Shown here in pieces: positions 44,701 through 53,584 of a DNA stretch of 64,000 bases (the stretch's first letter is position 1; every line of letters begins with the position of its first letter). This stretch comes from Arcanobacterium_A bovis (GTDB lineage Bacteria > Actinomycetota > Actinomycetes > Actinomycetales > Actinomycetaceae), in NCBI RefSeq assembly GCF_042655305.1, contig NZ_JBHSLR010000009.1; one strand, 5' to 3'. The notes below the pieces were generated by a model. That model was not told the origin of the DNA. It searched no databases and saw only the letters and a list, made by a program, of their open reading frames with translations. The position numbers and the translations under genes are program-made.

Positions 44701-46023
44701 TTATTTTGCCACCTGTCCGTGACGTTCTTTCGATCCACTTCCAACAGAACTTTTATTTCCTTGGAGCAGGTTTTGCCGCCGGTGCGGATCAGGATCGACG
44801 AAGAATGCTCTATTTTCGCCAGATTCGCGCCGTACTCGAAGTCCAGTGAATATCGCCGACATCATAACGGGAATAAAAGCTGCATAGACTAGTACTGTGA
44901 GTGCCATGAGCGCCGCGCGCACGCCGTCTTCCGTTGGGAAAATCCACAGCAGCAATGCCACGTTCGGGGTAACAAGCCTAAAAGTAGCGGCAAAATTCAT
45001 CCGGGCTTGCACAGCTCGCACTGTTGCCGGCCCCTGCCCGATCAAGCTCGGAATGAGATAGCTCAGTGCGCCAATGAGAATCTGGATTCCGAACCCAGCA
45101 GCAAAAAGCACACCAATAAAAGGCAAGTATTGCGTTACATCACCCCAGCTAGGAGATGTAACGAGTGCCCAACCGACGACGCCGAGGCCAAGTAGCGCCC
45201 ACAGCGCTGCGCAAGCCACCGCAGCAGGTGCATACTCGCGGATTCCTTTTGCCCGCATGGGAGAGATAAGGCTACGCCCCCACCACAGTAGTCCTACCAG
45301 ATAAACAACTAAGCCCATTGCTGTGATCAGTCGGTAACCACTCAATGCCCCACAAACAATTACAAAAAGACCGCAACACAACGGGGCTAACGCCTGCTTA
45401 GCCCATTTTTGAGCTGAATCGTGCATTCGCGTACGCAATAACGTGGGCCAAAGCGTGATGAGCGTACCAATCACCGTAAAGCCCACCCAGCCCAAGAGAT
45501 TCACTGAAATATGAGCAATAAGCAATCGACCTCGCCACTCGTCACTCACACCCCAAGCTAAAAGCGCGCCAAAGGTAGCTCCAATCGGCAATAGAATCCC
45601 AGAGATTTCGTAGTAACGCACCACTATTAAGAAACGTCCCGGCAACGACGTTCTTATTTTTCGTTCCAGATGGACAACATGCCATATAACAGCAATCACA
45701 ACGAGAACAGCGCCGACTAGTACGCAGATCCATATTTTCGCCAGATAGCCAATAAATACCGCCAACGCTCCAGCTGCAAAGGCGAGGATTCGCGCATCTT
45801 GCCATTTATTTTCTCGCTGAGTAGGCGGCGATTTGAGCAACGTATGGGCAAAATATTCTGACCATACCAGCACAGAATGACTCACTGCACCCAATAAAAT
45901 CATATGGATGGCAAGCCATTCATATCCAGGAAATATTGAACGCCCGAACACCACAAAGACGGCACAAAGCATCCAAAATAGAGCGACGAAGTCACGCAAG
46001 CGGCGAGTGCGAGGCTTAGACAT
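44701..46023 (-). CDS. Polytopic membrane partner of the copper protein
   Basis: A 440-residue integral membrane protein with about 10-12 hydrophobic segments, including FVALFWMLCAVFVVFGRSIF, LLIAHISVNLLGWVGFTVIGTLITLWPTLL and FIGVLFAAGFGIQILIGALSYLIPSLIG. Conserved histidines within or near helices (LAIHMILLGAVSHSVLVW, AHISVNLLGW) resemble heme-copper oxidase subunit I-like or NnrS-like proteins that accompany NirK in actinobacteria. It may pass electrons to the copper protein or bind heme/copper. The stop is 1 bp before the NirK-like start, so the pair is coupled. The tail is soluble and basic. Confidence 0.78.
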   Translation of the reverse strand: MSKPRTRRLRDFVALFWMLCAVFVVFGRSIFPGYEWLAIHMILLGAVSHSVLVWSEYFAHTLLKSPPTQRENKWQDARILAFAAGALAVFIGYLAKIWICVLVGAVLVVIAVIWHVVHLERKIRTSLPGRFLIVVRYYEISGILLPIGATFGALLAWGVSDEWRGRLLIAHISVNLLGWVGFTVIGTLITLWPTLLRTRMHDSAQKWAKQALAPLCCGLFVIVCGALSGYRLITAMGLVVYLVGLLWWGRSLISPMRAKGIREYAPAAVACAALWALLGLGVVGWALVTSPSWGDVTQYLPFIGVLFAAGFGIQILIGALSYLIPSLIGQGPATVRAVQARMNFAATFRLVTPNVALLLWIFPTEDGVRAALMALTVLVYAAFIPVMMSAIFTGLRVRRESGENRAFFVDPDPHRRQNLLQGNKSSVGSGSKERHGQVAK

Positions 46024-46221
46024 GTGCTACCAACACTCCGATATTGTTCTTGCTTGAGGCCTCGGTGGATCGGACCTCAAATAGCACTGTGTCTTTCGCT
46101 CGCTTCTTATTTGCGTACATAGCTACATCAAATCAAGACTCATCATGTTTCACAACAGCAGAATTAAAGCCATACCGTTTTGTGCGCAAATAGATAACGT
46201 TCGTGTAGATCATGCACACAC

Positions 46222-47757
46222 TCAACGCACGTCAACAAACCTTTTTTCAATCCATTTATGAGCAACAAGAAGCATCAATCCGAGAACGATAGAGGCACTT
46301 CCTAACACAATAAAGAAGGTATTTTCTGCCCGGATATCCTCCGGATGGTAATATCCGGCGAGCGTTCCAGCCAGCGATGTACCCATCGCGATTGCCATGA
46401 GCCACACCGCCATCATCGTCGAGGGAAATGCCTTGGGAGCCACCTTCGTAGCAAGGGCATTTCCAACCGGACTCAACAGCAACTCACCGAGCGTGAACAG
46501 GAACAGAATCCACACGATTGCCAATAATGGCGTGGAATTTTCCGCACCTCCAGAGAACGGGATAAAGAAGAATAAGGAAATTCCAATCACGATATTAGCT
46601 ATTGCAAATTTGATAGGGGTAGACCATTGCCGTTCGCCCAGCTTCGTCCATATCGAGGCAAAAACACCCGCGAATACGATGATGAACAGTGGGTTAATCG
46701 CCTGCACCCAAGCTGGCGACACTTCAAACCCAAGTATATTCCTGTTGAGCCGCACGTCGGAATAAATCGCCAAAACCGTAAACTGCTGCTGAAATATCCC
46801 GAAAAATACTACCGCCGACATAAATAGCGGCACGAAACCGATCAAACGCGACTTTTCGTCCGTCGTCGTCAATGGCGAACGATACATATGCAACCACATC
46901 ACTACCGCAGCCACCAGTGCGAGCGCTGAAACTAACACCGCAAGGTACTCGAGCGGAATGATTCCGGTTCCAATGAGGACGACGGCGCCGCCCGCCGTCG
47001 CGAGCGCAATTGCACCCCACCGAACGTACTGCGAACGTGGAAGCGGATTTGGAATCTCATGACCAGCCGCACCAATCGTGGTATTACGCATGAGCATGTA
47101 CTGGATCAGGCCTGCAGCCATACCGATTGCCGCGAGTCCAAATCCCCAATGAAAGCCCTTCATTCCCCAAATCCATCCGGTGAGGAGCGGACCAAAAAGA
47201 GCTCCAATATTGACGCCCATATAGAAAATCGAGAAGCCTGCGTCACGACGAGGGTCGGTGCGTTCGTATAATTGCCCCAGCACTACCTGAGCATTCGTTT
47301 TTACACCGCCGGAACCGACGGCGATGCAGGTGAGTCCGAGAGCTAGTCCAGGCACACTAGGTATTACCGCCAAGGAGATGTGTCCAACCATTACCAGAAT
47401 TGCCGAGTAAAACAACGTGCGTTCAGAGCCGAGGAGACGGTCAGCCACAAGCGAGGCGACGAGAGCGGCCATGTAGACGAGACCGCCGTACGCTCCCATT
47501 ACCGACGTCGCAGCGCCGCGATCGATACCAAGGCCACCGTCGGTGACGGCGTAGTACATGTAATAAAGAAGGATGCCTTGCATTCCGTAGAAACTGAAAC
47601 GCTCCCACATTTCGACGCCGAAAAGGTTTGCTAGACCCCACGGTTGACCGAAGAATGTGCGCCCGTTGTTGGAGTGCGGTTCATTCCCTGCGATTGCGTT
47701 CTGGGAATCGTTTACGCGCGAGTTCACGGCTTTTGCTTCAGTACCATCGGTATCCAT
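46222..47757 (-). CDS. Proton-dependent oligopeptide transporter (POT/PTR2)
   Basis: Di- and tripeptide:proton symporter of the major facilitator superfamily. Length 511 aa, about 14 helices. The ExxER proton-coupling motif is in NLFGVEMWERFSFYGMQGILLYY. GGLVYMAALVASLVADRLLG, the GSGGVKTNAQVVLGQL segment and DAGFSIFYMGVNIGALFGPLLTGWI are family signatures. An N-terminal cytosolic tail of ~30 residues is variable. It is monocistronic and complements the M3 oligopeptidase in peptide use. Confidence 0.93.
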   Translation of the reverse strand: MDTDGTEAKAVNSRVNDSQNAIAGNEPHSNNGRTFFGQPWGLANLFGVEMWERFSFYGMQGILLYYMYYAVTDGGLGIDRGAATSVMGAYGGLVYMAALVASLVADRLLGSERTLFYSAILVMVGHISLAVIPSVPGLALGLTCIAVGSGGVKTNAQVVLGQLYERTDPRRDAGFSIFYMGVNIGALFGPLLTGWIWGMKGFHWGFGLAAIGMAAGLIQYMLMRNTTIGAAGHEIPNPLPRSQYVRWGAIALATAGGAVVLIGTGIIPLEYLAVLVSALALVAAVVMWLHMYRSPLTTTDEKSRLIGFVPLFMSAVVFFGIFQQQFTVLAIYSDVRLNRNILGFEVSPAWVQAINPLFIIVFAGVFASIWTKLGERQWSTPIKFAIANIVIGISLFFFIPFSGGAENSTPLLAIVWILFLFTLGELLLSPVGNALATKVAPKAFPSTMMAVWLMAIAMGTSLAGTLAGYYHPEDIRAENTFFIVLGSASIVLGLMLLVAHKWIEKRFVDVR

Positions 47758-47866
47758 ATAACCCCTTCATTAGGCGGAAATGCTTGTTACATCAGTCCGA
47801 AAAACCAATTTGCAAGCAAATAGTAATGAAAGGTTCATAATATCGCACAACTGATACATATGTGAC

Positions 47867-47910
47867 GAACCCGTGGAAGGATGTACATATTTTCACCCTT
47901 CCACGGGTTC
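47867..47910 (-). terminator. Terminator after the HAD phosphatase
   Basis: GAACCCGTGGAAGG (47867-47880) pairs perfectly with CCTTCCACGGGTTC (47897-47910) around a 16-nt loop, 37 bp after the HAD stop. There is no strong T-run. Confidence 0.65.
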
Positions 47911-47946
47911 ATTTCGCTGTTAGCGGCAACCGCTATACGAGTAGTG

Positions 47947-48708
47947 TTATACGAGATCTACCACGTCAGCAATAGAGTTATGCACATAGTGCGGGCGGAA
48001 TGGATACTTCTCAATATCCTCGCGTCGCGTGGAACCAGTGAGCACTAAGTGAGTGTCAAGACCAGTCTCTACACCGGCAAGCACATCTGTATCCATACGA
48101 TCTCCCACAATGGAAGTTTCTTCCGAATGTGCGCCAATCTTATTCAGACCATTGCGCAACATCACCGGATTCGGCTTGCCAACAAAGAATGGCGAACGGC
48201 CCGTAGCCTTTTCAATAAGCGCTGCCACTGCACCAGTTGCGGGGATATCTCCATGCTCAGATGGACCCGAGTTATCTGGGTTCGTAGCAATAAAACGTGC
48301 GCCTTTTTGAATCAAACGAATTGCCTGCGTGATGGCATCAAAGGAATAGGTGCGTGTCTCACCCAATACGACGAACTCTGGATCCGCCGTCGTCATAATA
48401 AATCCTTCTTCATATAAGGCTGTGGTGAGACCGGCTTCGCCCACCACATAAGCACGGCGAGTTTCCGTCTGCTGCGCAAGGAAACGGGCCGTAGCCAAAG
48501 CAGAAGTCCAAATACGGTTCTCTGGAACTTCTAATCCAGATGCCTCAAGACGTGCCGCAAGATCACGACCCGTGAAGATTGAGTTGTTTGTGAGGATTAA
48601 GTAAGGGATTTCTTTTTCTTGGAGGCGCGCGAGAAAATCAGCAGCGCCAGGGATTGCCTTGCCCTCGTGAACGAGGACTCCATCCATATCTATCAACCAT
48701 GATTTCAT
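47947..48708 (-). CDS. HAD-IIA family phosphatase (NagD-like)
   Basis: Haloacid dehalogenase-fold phosphatase of subclass IIA; substrate not known, NagD acts on nucleotides and sugar phosphates. Length 253 aa. Motif I is LIDMDGVLVHEGKAIPGA with the catalytic aspartates, motif II YLILTNNS, and motifs III/IV GKPNPVML and VGDRMDTDVLAG. The ATG at 48708 follows a spacer shared with the cytolysin gene on the other strand. It is monocistronic. Confidence 0.92.
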   Translation of the reverse strand: MKSWLIDMDGVLVHEGKAIPGAADFLARLQEKEIPYLILTNNSIFTGRDLAARLEASGLEVPENRIWTSALATARFLAQQTETRRAYVVGEAGLTTALYEEGFIMTTADPEFVVLGETRTYSFDAITQAIRLIQKGARFIATNPDNSGPSEHGDIPATGAVAALIEKATGRSPFFVGKPNPVMLRNGLNKIGAHSEETSIVGDRMDTDVLAGVETGLDTHLVLTGSTRREDIEKYPFRPHYVHNSIADVVDLV

Positions 48709-48997
48709 ACTTAATTTGTATCACAACAAGGTTGCTCAAAGGTTACTTTTTCGCTACAAACGTGCAACATCGGGCGGTTTGCGCGCTATTACGATTCTAT
48801 TCCATTAAATAGTACTCGCAGTATAAAATAATACAAGCTACTATTCACATAAGAAACTACACATTCCCCCAGCCCATGTAGTTAAATATTAAACCGAATT
48901 TGTGTTATGTTGTGCGATGATACAAAATTAAAACATGACCACAAAGTGACGTGGATCATATTAATAACAATTTGTCACTACTAAGGCAGGCAAGACC
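48709..48997 (+). promoter_or_regulatory. A/T-rich upstream region of the cytolysin gene
   Basis: A 289-bp divergent spacer, clearly more A/T-rich than the surrounding sequence, especially 48780-48970. A dyad AGTGAC ... GTCACT spans about 48946-48980, and AGGCAGG at about 48983-48989 is the cytolysin ribosome site. Possible -10-like hexamers around 48925-48935 (ATACAAAAT) exist, but no clear promoter was fixed. The composition suggests acquired DNA or a regulated promoter. Confidence 0.4.
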
Positions 48998-50569
48998 ATG
49001 AAAAGGAAATTTTTTGCAACAGTAGTAAGCGGTGCATTTGTAGCAACTGCAATATTGCCTACAACGGCTCTCGCAAGTTCCTTCGGAGACTCTGCCCTCA
49101 TCACGCCCCCAACCTCGGAATTCATCACAACTATGGCACCTAATATGCAGATTGCAAACGGAGTAGATCAGTATATTCGCGGCCTCCAATATGATCCCCG
49201 AGGCGTCTTAGCAGTTCCAGGCGAATCCGTCAAAACTGTTCCGGTAACTCGCGACCAGTTCAAAGATGGCACCTATACTGTATTCAAGCACGAACGCAAG
49301 AGCTTTAATAATCTGCGATCAGATATTGCAGCATTAGAAGCTAACAATGCCACGATTTTCCCAGGCGCATTGGTATTGGCGAACCAAAGCTTGGCAAAAG
49401 GAACGCCAATACCAGTAGGAATTGATCGTGCTCCTCAGACTATCAGCGTAGATTTGCCCGGGTCAACACGTGGTAGCAACCGGATCACTATCCAAAATCC
49501 TTCCAAGAGCACCGTTGAACAAGGAATTAATGATCTTCTACAGCGTTGGACGGATCGCCACGATAGTTATCCAGAGCATGCAGCAAAGATGTCTTACGAC
49601 GAGTCGATGGTCACTTCTAAAGAACAACTCAAGGCGAAGTTTGGACTTGGATTTGAAAAAATCGCGGCTAAGCTCAATGTAAATTTCGAAGCTATTCACA
49701 AGCATGAACGGCAAGTTGCAATTGCATCCTTCAGGCAGATCTATTACACCGTAGCTATGGATACGCCAACAAATCCTCATAAGGTATTCGCGCCGAACGT
49801 TACCCGTGATGATCTTGTAGCACGTGGAGTGAACAATAAGAATCCGCTAGGCTATGTATCCAGCGTTAGCTATGGTCGACAAATATTCGTAAAGCTCGAA
49901 ACCACATCCACCTCCAACGATGTCAAAGCGGCATTCAATGGCGTATTTAAGGCAAGTTTCGGTAATGTCAAAACGGATGTGGACACAAAGTATGCGAATA
50001 TCTTGAAGAACACGCGCGCTACCGTTTACGTCATGGGCGGAAGTGCCAAACGAGGTGTGGAAGTTGCTACTGGCAATATCGCAGATCTTAAGAGGATCAT
50101 TAAGGAAGAAAGCACCTTCTCAACCAACGTACCAGCAGTACCCGTCTCATATGCCGTGAACTTCCTAAAGGATAATCAACAAGCAACTGTTCAAAACAGT
50201 GGAGACTACATTGAAACCACTGCAACCACCTACACCGCTGGCGCAATCACGCTTCGTCATGCAGGCGGGTATGTTGCAAAGTTCGATCTGACCTGGGACG
50301 AGATCAGCTTCGATGCCAAAGGAAACGAAATCCGCACACCAATGAAGTGGAGCGGGAACTGGAAAGCCCGAACTGCCGGATTCCGCGAAACGATCCACTT
50401 GCCGGCCAACGCTCGAAATATCCGAGTAGTTGCAGGTGAAGGAACTGGACTCGCATGGGATCCGTGGTGGACGATCATCAACCAAAAGGGTCTGCCACTA
50501 GTTCCACATCGCGAAATCGTCCTCAAGGGCACGACTCTCAACCCTTGGGTCGAAAACAACACCAAATAA
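48998..50569 (+). CDS. Cholesterol-dependent cytolysin (pyolysin/arcanolysin-like)
   Basis: Secreted pore-forming toxin that binds cholesterol in host membranes. Length 523 aa. The signal peptide ends near ALA-S at residues 26/27. The undecapeptide EGTGLAWDPWW is at 481-491; canonical CDCs have Cys where this has Gly and pyolysin has Ala, so no thiol activation is expected. The cholesterol motif Thr-Leu is T513-L514. The TMH and domain 3 segments (DVKAAFNGVFKASFGNVKTDV, ATVYVMGGSAKRGVEV) are intact. In Trueperella pyogenes the plo gene lies elsewhere in the genome, whereas here HAD and MerR genes flank it. Composition and A/T-rich upstream region hint at acquisition. Confidence 0.97.
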   Translation: MKRKFFATVVSGAFVATAILPTTALASSFGDSALITPPTSEFITTMAPNMQIANGVDQYIRGLQYDPRGVLAVPGESVKTVPVTRDQFKDGTYTVFKHERKSFNNLRSDIAALEANNATIFPGALVLANQSLAKGTPIPVGIDRAPQTISVDLPGSTRGSNRITIQNPSKSTVEQGINDLLQRWTDRHDSYPEHAAKMSYDESMVTSKEQLKAKFGLGFEKIAAKLNVNFEAIHKHERQVAIASFRQIYYTVAMDTPTNPHKVFAPNVTRDDLVARGVNNKNPLGYVSSVSYGRQIFVKLETTSTSNDVKAAFNGVFKASFGNVKTDVDTKYANILKNTRATVYVMGGSAKRGVEVATGNIADLKRIIKEESTFSTNVPAVPVSYAVNFLKDNQQATVQNSGDYIETTATTYTAGAITLRHAGGYVAKFDLTWDEISFDAKGNEIRTPMKWSGNWKARTAGFRETIHLPANARNIRVVAGEGTGLAWDPWWTIINQKGLPLVPHREIVLKGTTLNPWVENNTK

Positions 50570-50656
50570 ATAGGTAGAACTATTCAGCAATGCTGAGACA
50601 AACTCAGTTGGAGATAGTTTTGTAGAACGCATTGCCAAATACAATGTAAACTACCG

Positions 50657-50708
50657 TGAAGCTCTGCGAGACCAAGCTAGGATGTTTTCGCAGAGCTTCA
50701 TTTTGCTT
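50657..50708 (+). terminator. Terminator after the cytolysin gene
   Basis: TGAAGCTCTGCGA (50657-50669) pairs with TCGCAGAGCTTCA (50688-50700) and is followed by TTTTGCTT. Confidence 0.85.
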
Positions 50709-50816
50709 AAGTTCATGGTGTGTCCATTTGGGCGTCGTCATACTACACACCGACTTCATTACGCTACATGCCGACGTCGTCACTACGCATTTGCCCCTCA
50801 CGCAAGGTGAGGCACA

Positions 50817-51626
50817 ATGATAAATGCCATGAGCAGAAAAGAAAGCGGTGAACTACTCACCGTAGGCGAAGTTGCAAAACTTCTGAAAGTATCTGTGCGC
50901 ACCTTGCATCACTGGGAGGAGCGTTCACTTGTTGTGCCCGCCGAGCGGAGCTGGACTAATTATCGCTTGTACAGTGACGACGACGTGCGGCGTGCACAGC
51001 ACGTATTGGTATACCGCGCCGCAGGCATGCCTTTGGATGCGATTGCCGAAGTATTGGACGACGTCGATCCCTTGCGTCATCTACGGCGCCAGCGTGATCT
51101 CCTCATAGAGAAACAAACCGAACTGCACAATATGATTGCAGCTCTTGACTTAATTATGGAGGATGCCATGGACAAGAATGAACTCTCAACACACGAGATT
51201 GCGCAGATTCTTGGGGACACCCAGTTTGCACAATATCAGGAGGAAGCTGAGCATAATTGGGGCGAAACCGAAGATTGGCGAATCAGCCAAGAACGCGCAC
51301 AGCAGAAAACTGCCGGCGAATGGGCTGATTACAAAGCTAAAACAGAGTCACTACATGCGCGACTTGCTCAAGCCATGCAAAAGGGAGTTGAAGCCGATTG
51401 CGAACTCGCTCAAACACTTGCTGAGGAACACCGCGAGTTACTCTCGGAGTGGTTCCCAGTTAGCCACGCTAAGCACGTGATTATTGCGCGAGGCTATGTA
51501 GGCGATCCAAGATTTGCTAACTACTACAACGAAATCGCTCCAGGCTTGGCAGGGTGGTTGAAAGCGGCAATCGATTCTAATGCGCACGCACATGGGGTCG
51601 ATCCTGACTCAGCTCAATGGCAATAA
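50817..51626 (+). CDS. MerR-family regulator with TipAS-like domain
   Basis: A 269-residue regulator. The MerR winged helix is at about 15-85: LLTVGEVAKLLKVSVRTLHHWEERSLVVPAERSWTNYRLYSDDDVRRAQ. A coiled coil (RRQRDLLIEKQTELHNMIAALDLIM) and a C-terminal TipAS/albicidin-binding-like all-alpha domain follow. Such proteins bind small molecules, often peptide antibiotics, and activate transport genes; the ligand here is unknown. The ATG at 50817 has AAGGTGAGG at good spacing; a second ATG 12 bp later is possible. Whether it controls the cytolysin is not known, but the gene is on the same strand with a terminator between them. Confidence 0.88.
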   Translation: MINAMSRKESGELLTVGEVAKLLKVSVRTLHHWEERSLVVPAERSWTNYRLYSDDDVRRAQHVLVYRAAGMPLDAIAEVLDDVDPLRHLRRQRDLLIEKQTELHNMIAALDLIMEDAMDKNELSTHEIAQILGDTQFAQYQEEAEHNWGETEDWRISQERAQQKTAGEWADYKAKTESLHARLAQAMQKGVEADCELAQTLAEEHRELLSEWFPVSHAKHVIIARGYVGDPRFANYYNEIAPGLAGWLKAAIDSNAHAHGVDPDSAQWQ

Positions 51627-51743
51627 TGCCGCTATCTTGGTCCTTTCCCTACTAAATACGACATATTACACATAGCTAATATTTCACGTTTCCCTCCTGC
51701 TTGGGCCAGGATTTTTCATACCACAGGAGTACAAAATCCAGCG

Positions 51744-51783
51744 AACCAAGAGCCATTCTGAATTAGAATGGCTCTTGGTTATA
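51744..51783 (+). terminator. Terminator after the MerR gene
   Basis: A perfect 16-bp stem (51744-51759 with 51765-51780) and 5-nt loop, immediately followed by ATAAA. It lies between the MerR and DedA genes. Confidence 0.8.
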
Positions 51784-51864
51784 AATGCCTATTTAGTTTG
51801 CAAAGATCCATAACAGCCTAAAAGCCGTTGCGCTTTTGGGGCACATCAATAGCAAGAGGAACTC

Positions 51865-52557
51865 ATGGGAATCATTGATTGGATACACCAACTTTCGGAT
51901 CCAGCTGCCCTCATTGCGCATTTCGGTGCTTACGCGTTGCTCGGAATCGCCATCATTATATTTATTGAGTCGGGTGTTCTGTTTCCGTTCCTACCTGGCG
52001 ATTCTCTCCTCATCACTATGGCCGTGCTCCACCATGCCCTCGGCTACCCCCTGTGGGTGATGGTATTGGTGGCTTGCCTTGCCGCTATTGCAGGAGATCA
52101 GGTTGGCTTTTGGCTCGGGCGTCGTTATGGTAGAAAACTCTTTTCGCCTGATGCCAAAATCCTGAAAACCGAACGGCTTGACCAGGCAGAGGAATTCTTT
52201 GCCAAATACGGACCACTAGCGTTAGTTCTTGGCCGTTACTTAGCATTCGTTCGCACCTATGTGCCGCTTGGAGCAGGGATTTCCTCCATGCGTTATCGCC
52301 ATTTTGTGTTCTGGAATGTCATGGGCGCAATCACCTGGGTGTTCTCGATGGTGATTATTGGCGTGCTCATTGGGCAGATTCCAGGAGTCACTCAATCTAT
52401 CGAACGCATCATGCTGGTGTTCGTAGTAGTAACAGGGATTCCAGTGATCGTTGGAATTCTTAAGGGTGGCAAGAAATCGAATTCGGCTGAGAAATTGGCA
52501 ACACAACCTGTGGTAGCTCAATCGCCAAGTGTCAATGAATCACAACTCGTTCGCTAA
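51865..52557 (+). CDS. DedA family membrane protein
   Basis: A 230-residue integral membrane protein of the DedA/VTT family, linked in other bacteria to lipid-carrier flipping and envelope homeostasis. It shows ALLGIAIIIFIESGVLFPFLPGDSLLI near the start, GDQVGFWLGRRYGRKLF in the middle, and the re-entrant VTT signature FFAKYGPLALVLGRYLAFVRTYVPLGAGISSMRYRHFVFWN with the conserved arginines. A final helix (VFVVVTGIPVIVGIL) precedes a disordered tail. AGAGGA precedes the ATG. Confidence 0.92.
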   Translation: MGIIDWIHQLSDPAALIAHFGAYALLGIAIIIFIESGVLFPFLPGDSLLITMAVLHHALGYPLWVMVLVACLAAIAGDQVGFWLGRRYGRKLFSPDAKILKTERLDQAEEFFAKYGPLALVLGRYLAFVRTYVPLGAGISSMRYRHFVFWNVMGAITWVFSMVIIGVLIGQIPGVTQSIERIMLVFVVVTGIPVIVGILKGGKKSNSAEKLATQPVVAQSPSVNESQLVR

Positions 52558-52577
52558 TCTTTAGTTGGTACATACTT

Positions 52578-52618
52578 AGATCGGCTCAATACGCGAAAAC
52601 GTATTGAGCCGATCTTGT
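52578..52618. terminator. Terminator between DedA and the TIM-barrel gene
   Basis: A 16-bp stem (AGATCGGCTCAATACG at 52578-52593 with its mirror at 52600-52615) around 6 nt, between converging genes. It can serve both strands. Confidence 0.85.
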
Positions 52619-52636
52619 ACGTGGCGTTGCTATAAT

Positions 52637-53533
52637 TCAGCGATTAATTGAACGCGCCATTCGCGAAACCGTGTGTCGCTGCCCGCGAATCGCTTTGCTG
52701 AGCGCGAAGATATTTTCAACCGGAGCTAAGCCACCATAGCCGGAATCGCCAATATGCTGAATATCCACTCCGCACACCTTGTTTCGGATCGCAATATCAA
52801 CGATTACTTCTGGCTGAGAACTTTCTTGACTCGTACCTATCGCTGACATCACCAGCGCCCCAGCGCGGTGAGCCGCCAGCACCGCATCACGCAGCTCGAC
52901 ATCAGTGAAGCCAGGTACTGTACCCACCGCAGGCACGAGAATCACGTCAGCTCCGACGTCCACCAACGCTTGTACTGTTTGCGCATTAACGACGGGCTCA
53001 TCAACAGCGGCTCCGTGCATCTTTCCAGCAATAATGAGTCCACTAAAATGTTCTTTTGCTATCTTCGTAGCATCGATGATAGCGCTATTAGTTACACCCG
53101 TGCCCGGATTGCCCGTAAAACATACGAAATCTGCACCGAGCTCTTCCAAGCGCTGCAAGGTCTGCACATTTGCGGTGCGCCCCTGCGAAATATGTGTGCG
53201 TTCTTCGAGCATCGAGGCTTCGAAATCAACAGGCTCGAGATTCACTCCGATTGGACAGCCCACTAGTTTATGCAGCTCATCCACAAAGTTCATCTGATCC
53301 TTGATCCCGTGAATTTGTGGGGAAAACACGTCCACCAGATTGAGCAAAATCAGATCTGCGCCAAAAGCGTGCGCGATCTCAGCATTGGTCAAATCAGGCA
53401 GGCTCGGTTGATGCACCACAATATTTTCAGAAAGCACCACACGGCCTTCAGAAGCCTTAATGCTTTGCATAAGTTGAGCTGCATCCATCGCCAGTATTTC
53501 AGAAGAATTTGCGCTAATAAGCCGAGTTACCAT
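52637..53533 (-). CDS. TIM-barrel-like protein of unknown function (DUF7916-like)
   Basis: A 298-residue protein with repeated beta-strand/loop patterns of a (beta/alpha)8 barrel: GADLILLNLVDVF, GCPIGVNLEPVDF, GADFVCFTGNPGTGVTN, SGLIIAGKMHGAAVDEP, GADVILVPAVGTVPG and GALVMSAIGTSQESSQPE. Glycine-rich phosphate-binding-like loops (TGNPGTGVT) support a phosphate-containing ligand. It is often misannotated as a dehalogenase-like hydrolase. No catalytic residues could be assigned. It is 52 bp downstream of the M20 gene on the same strand, so the two may work together on an amidated or acylated compound (inference). Confidence 0.72.
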   Translation of the reverse strand: MVTRLISANSSEILAMDAAQLMQSIKASEGRVVLSENIVVHQPSLPDLTNAEIAHAFGADLILLNLVDVFSPQIHGIKDQMNFVDELHKLVGCPIGVNLEPVDFEASMLEERTHISQGRTANVQTLQRLEELGADFVCFTGNPGTGVTNSAIIDATKIAKEHFSGLIIAGKMHGAAVDEPVVNAQTVQALVDVGADVILVPAVGTVPGFTDVELRDAVLAAHRAGALVMSAIGTSQESSQPEVIVDIAIRNKVCGVDIQHIGDSGYGGLAPVENIFALSKAIRGQRHTVSRMARSINR

Positions 53534-53584
53534 GAGAAGAACCTTTCTCTTGCGGTGAGGAATCCACCGTGAACAGTTTATAGT

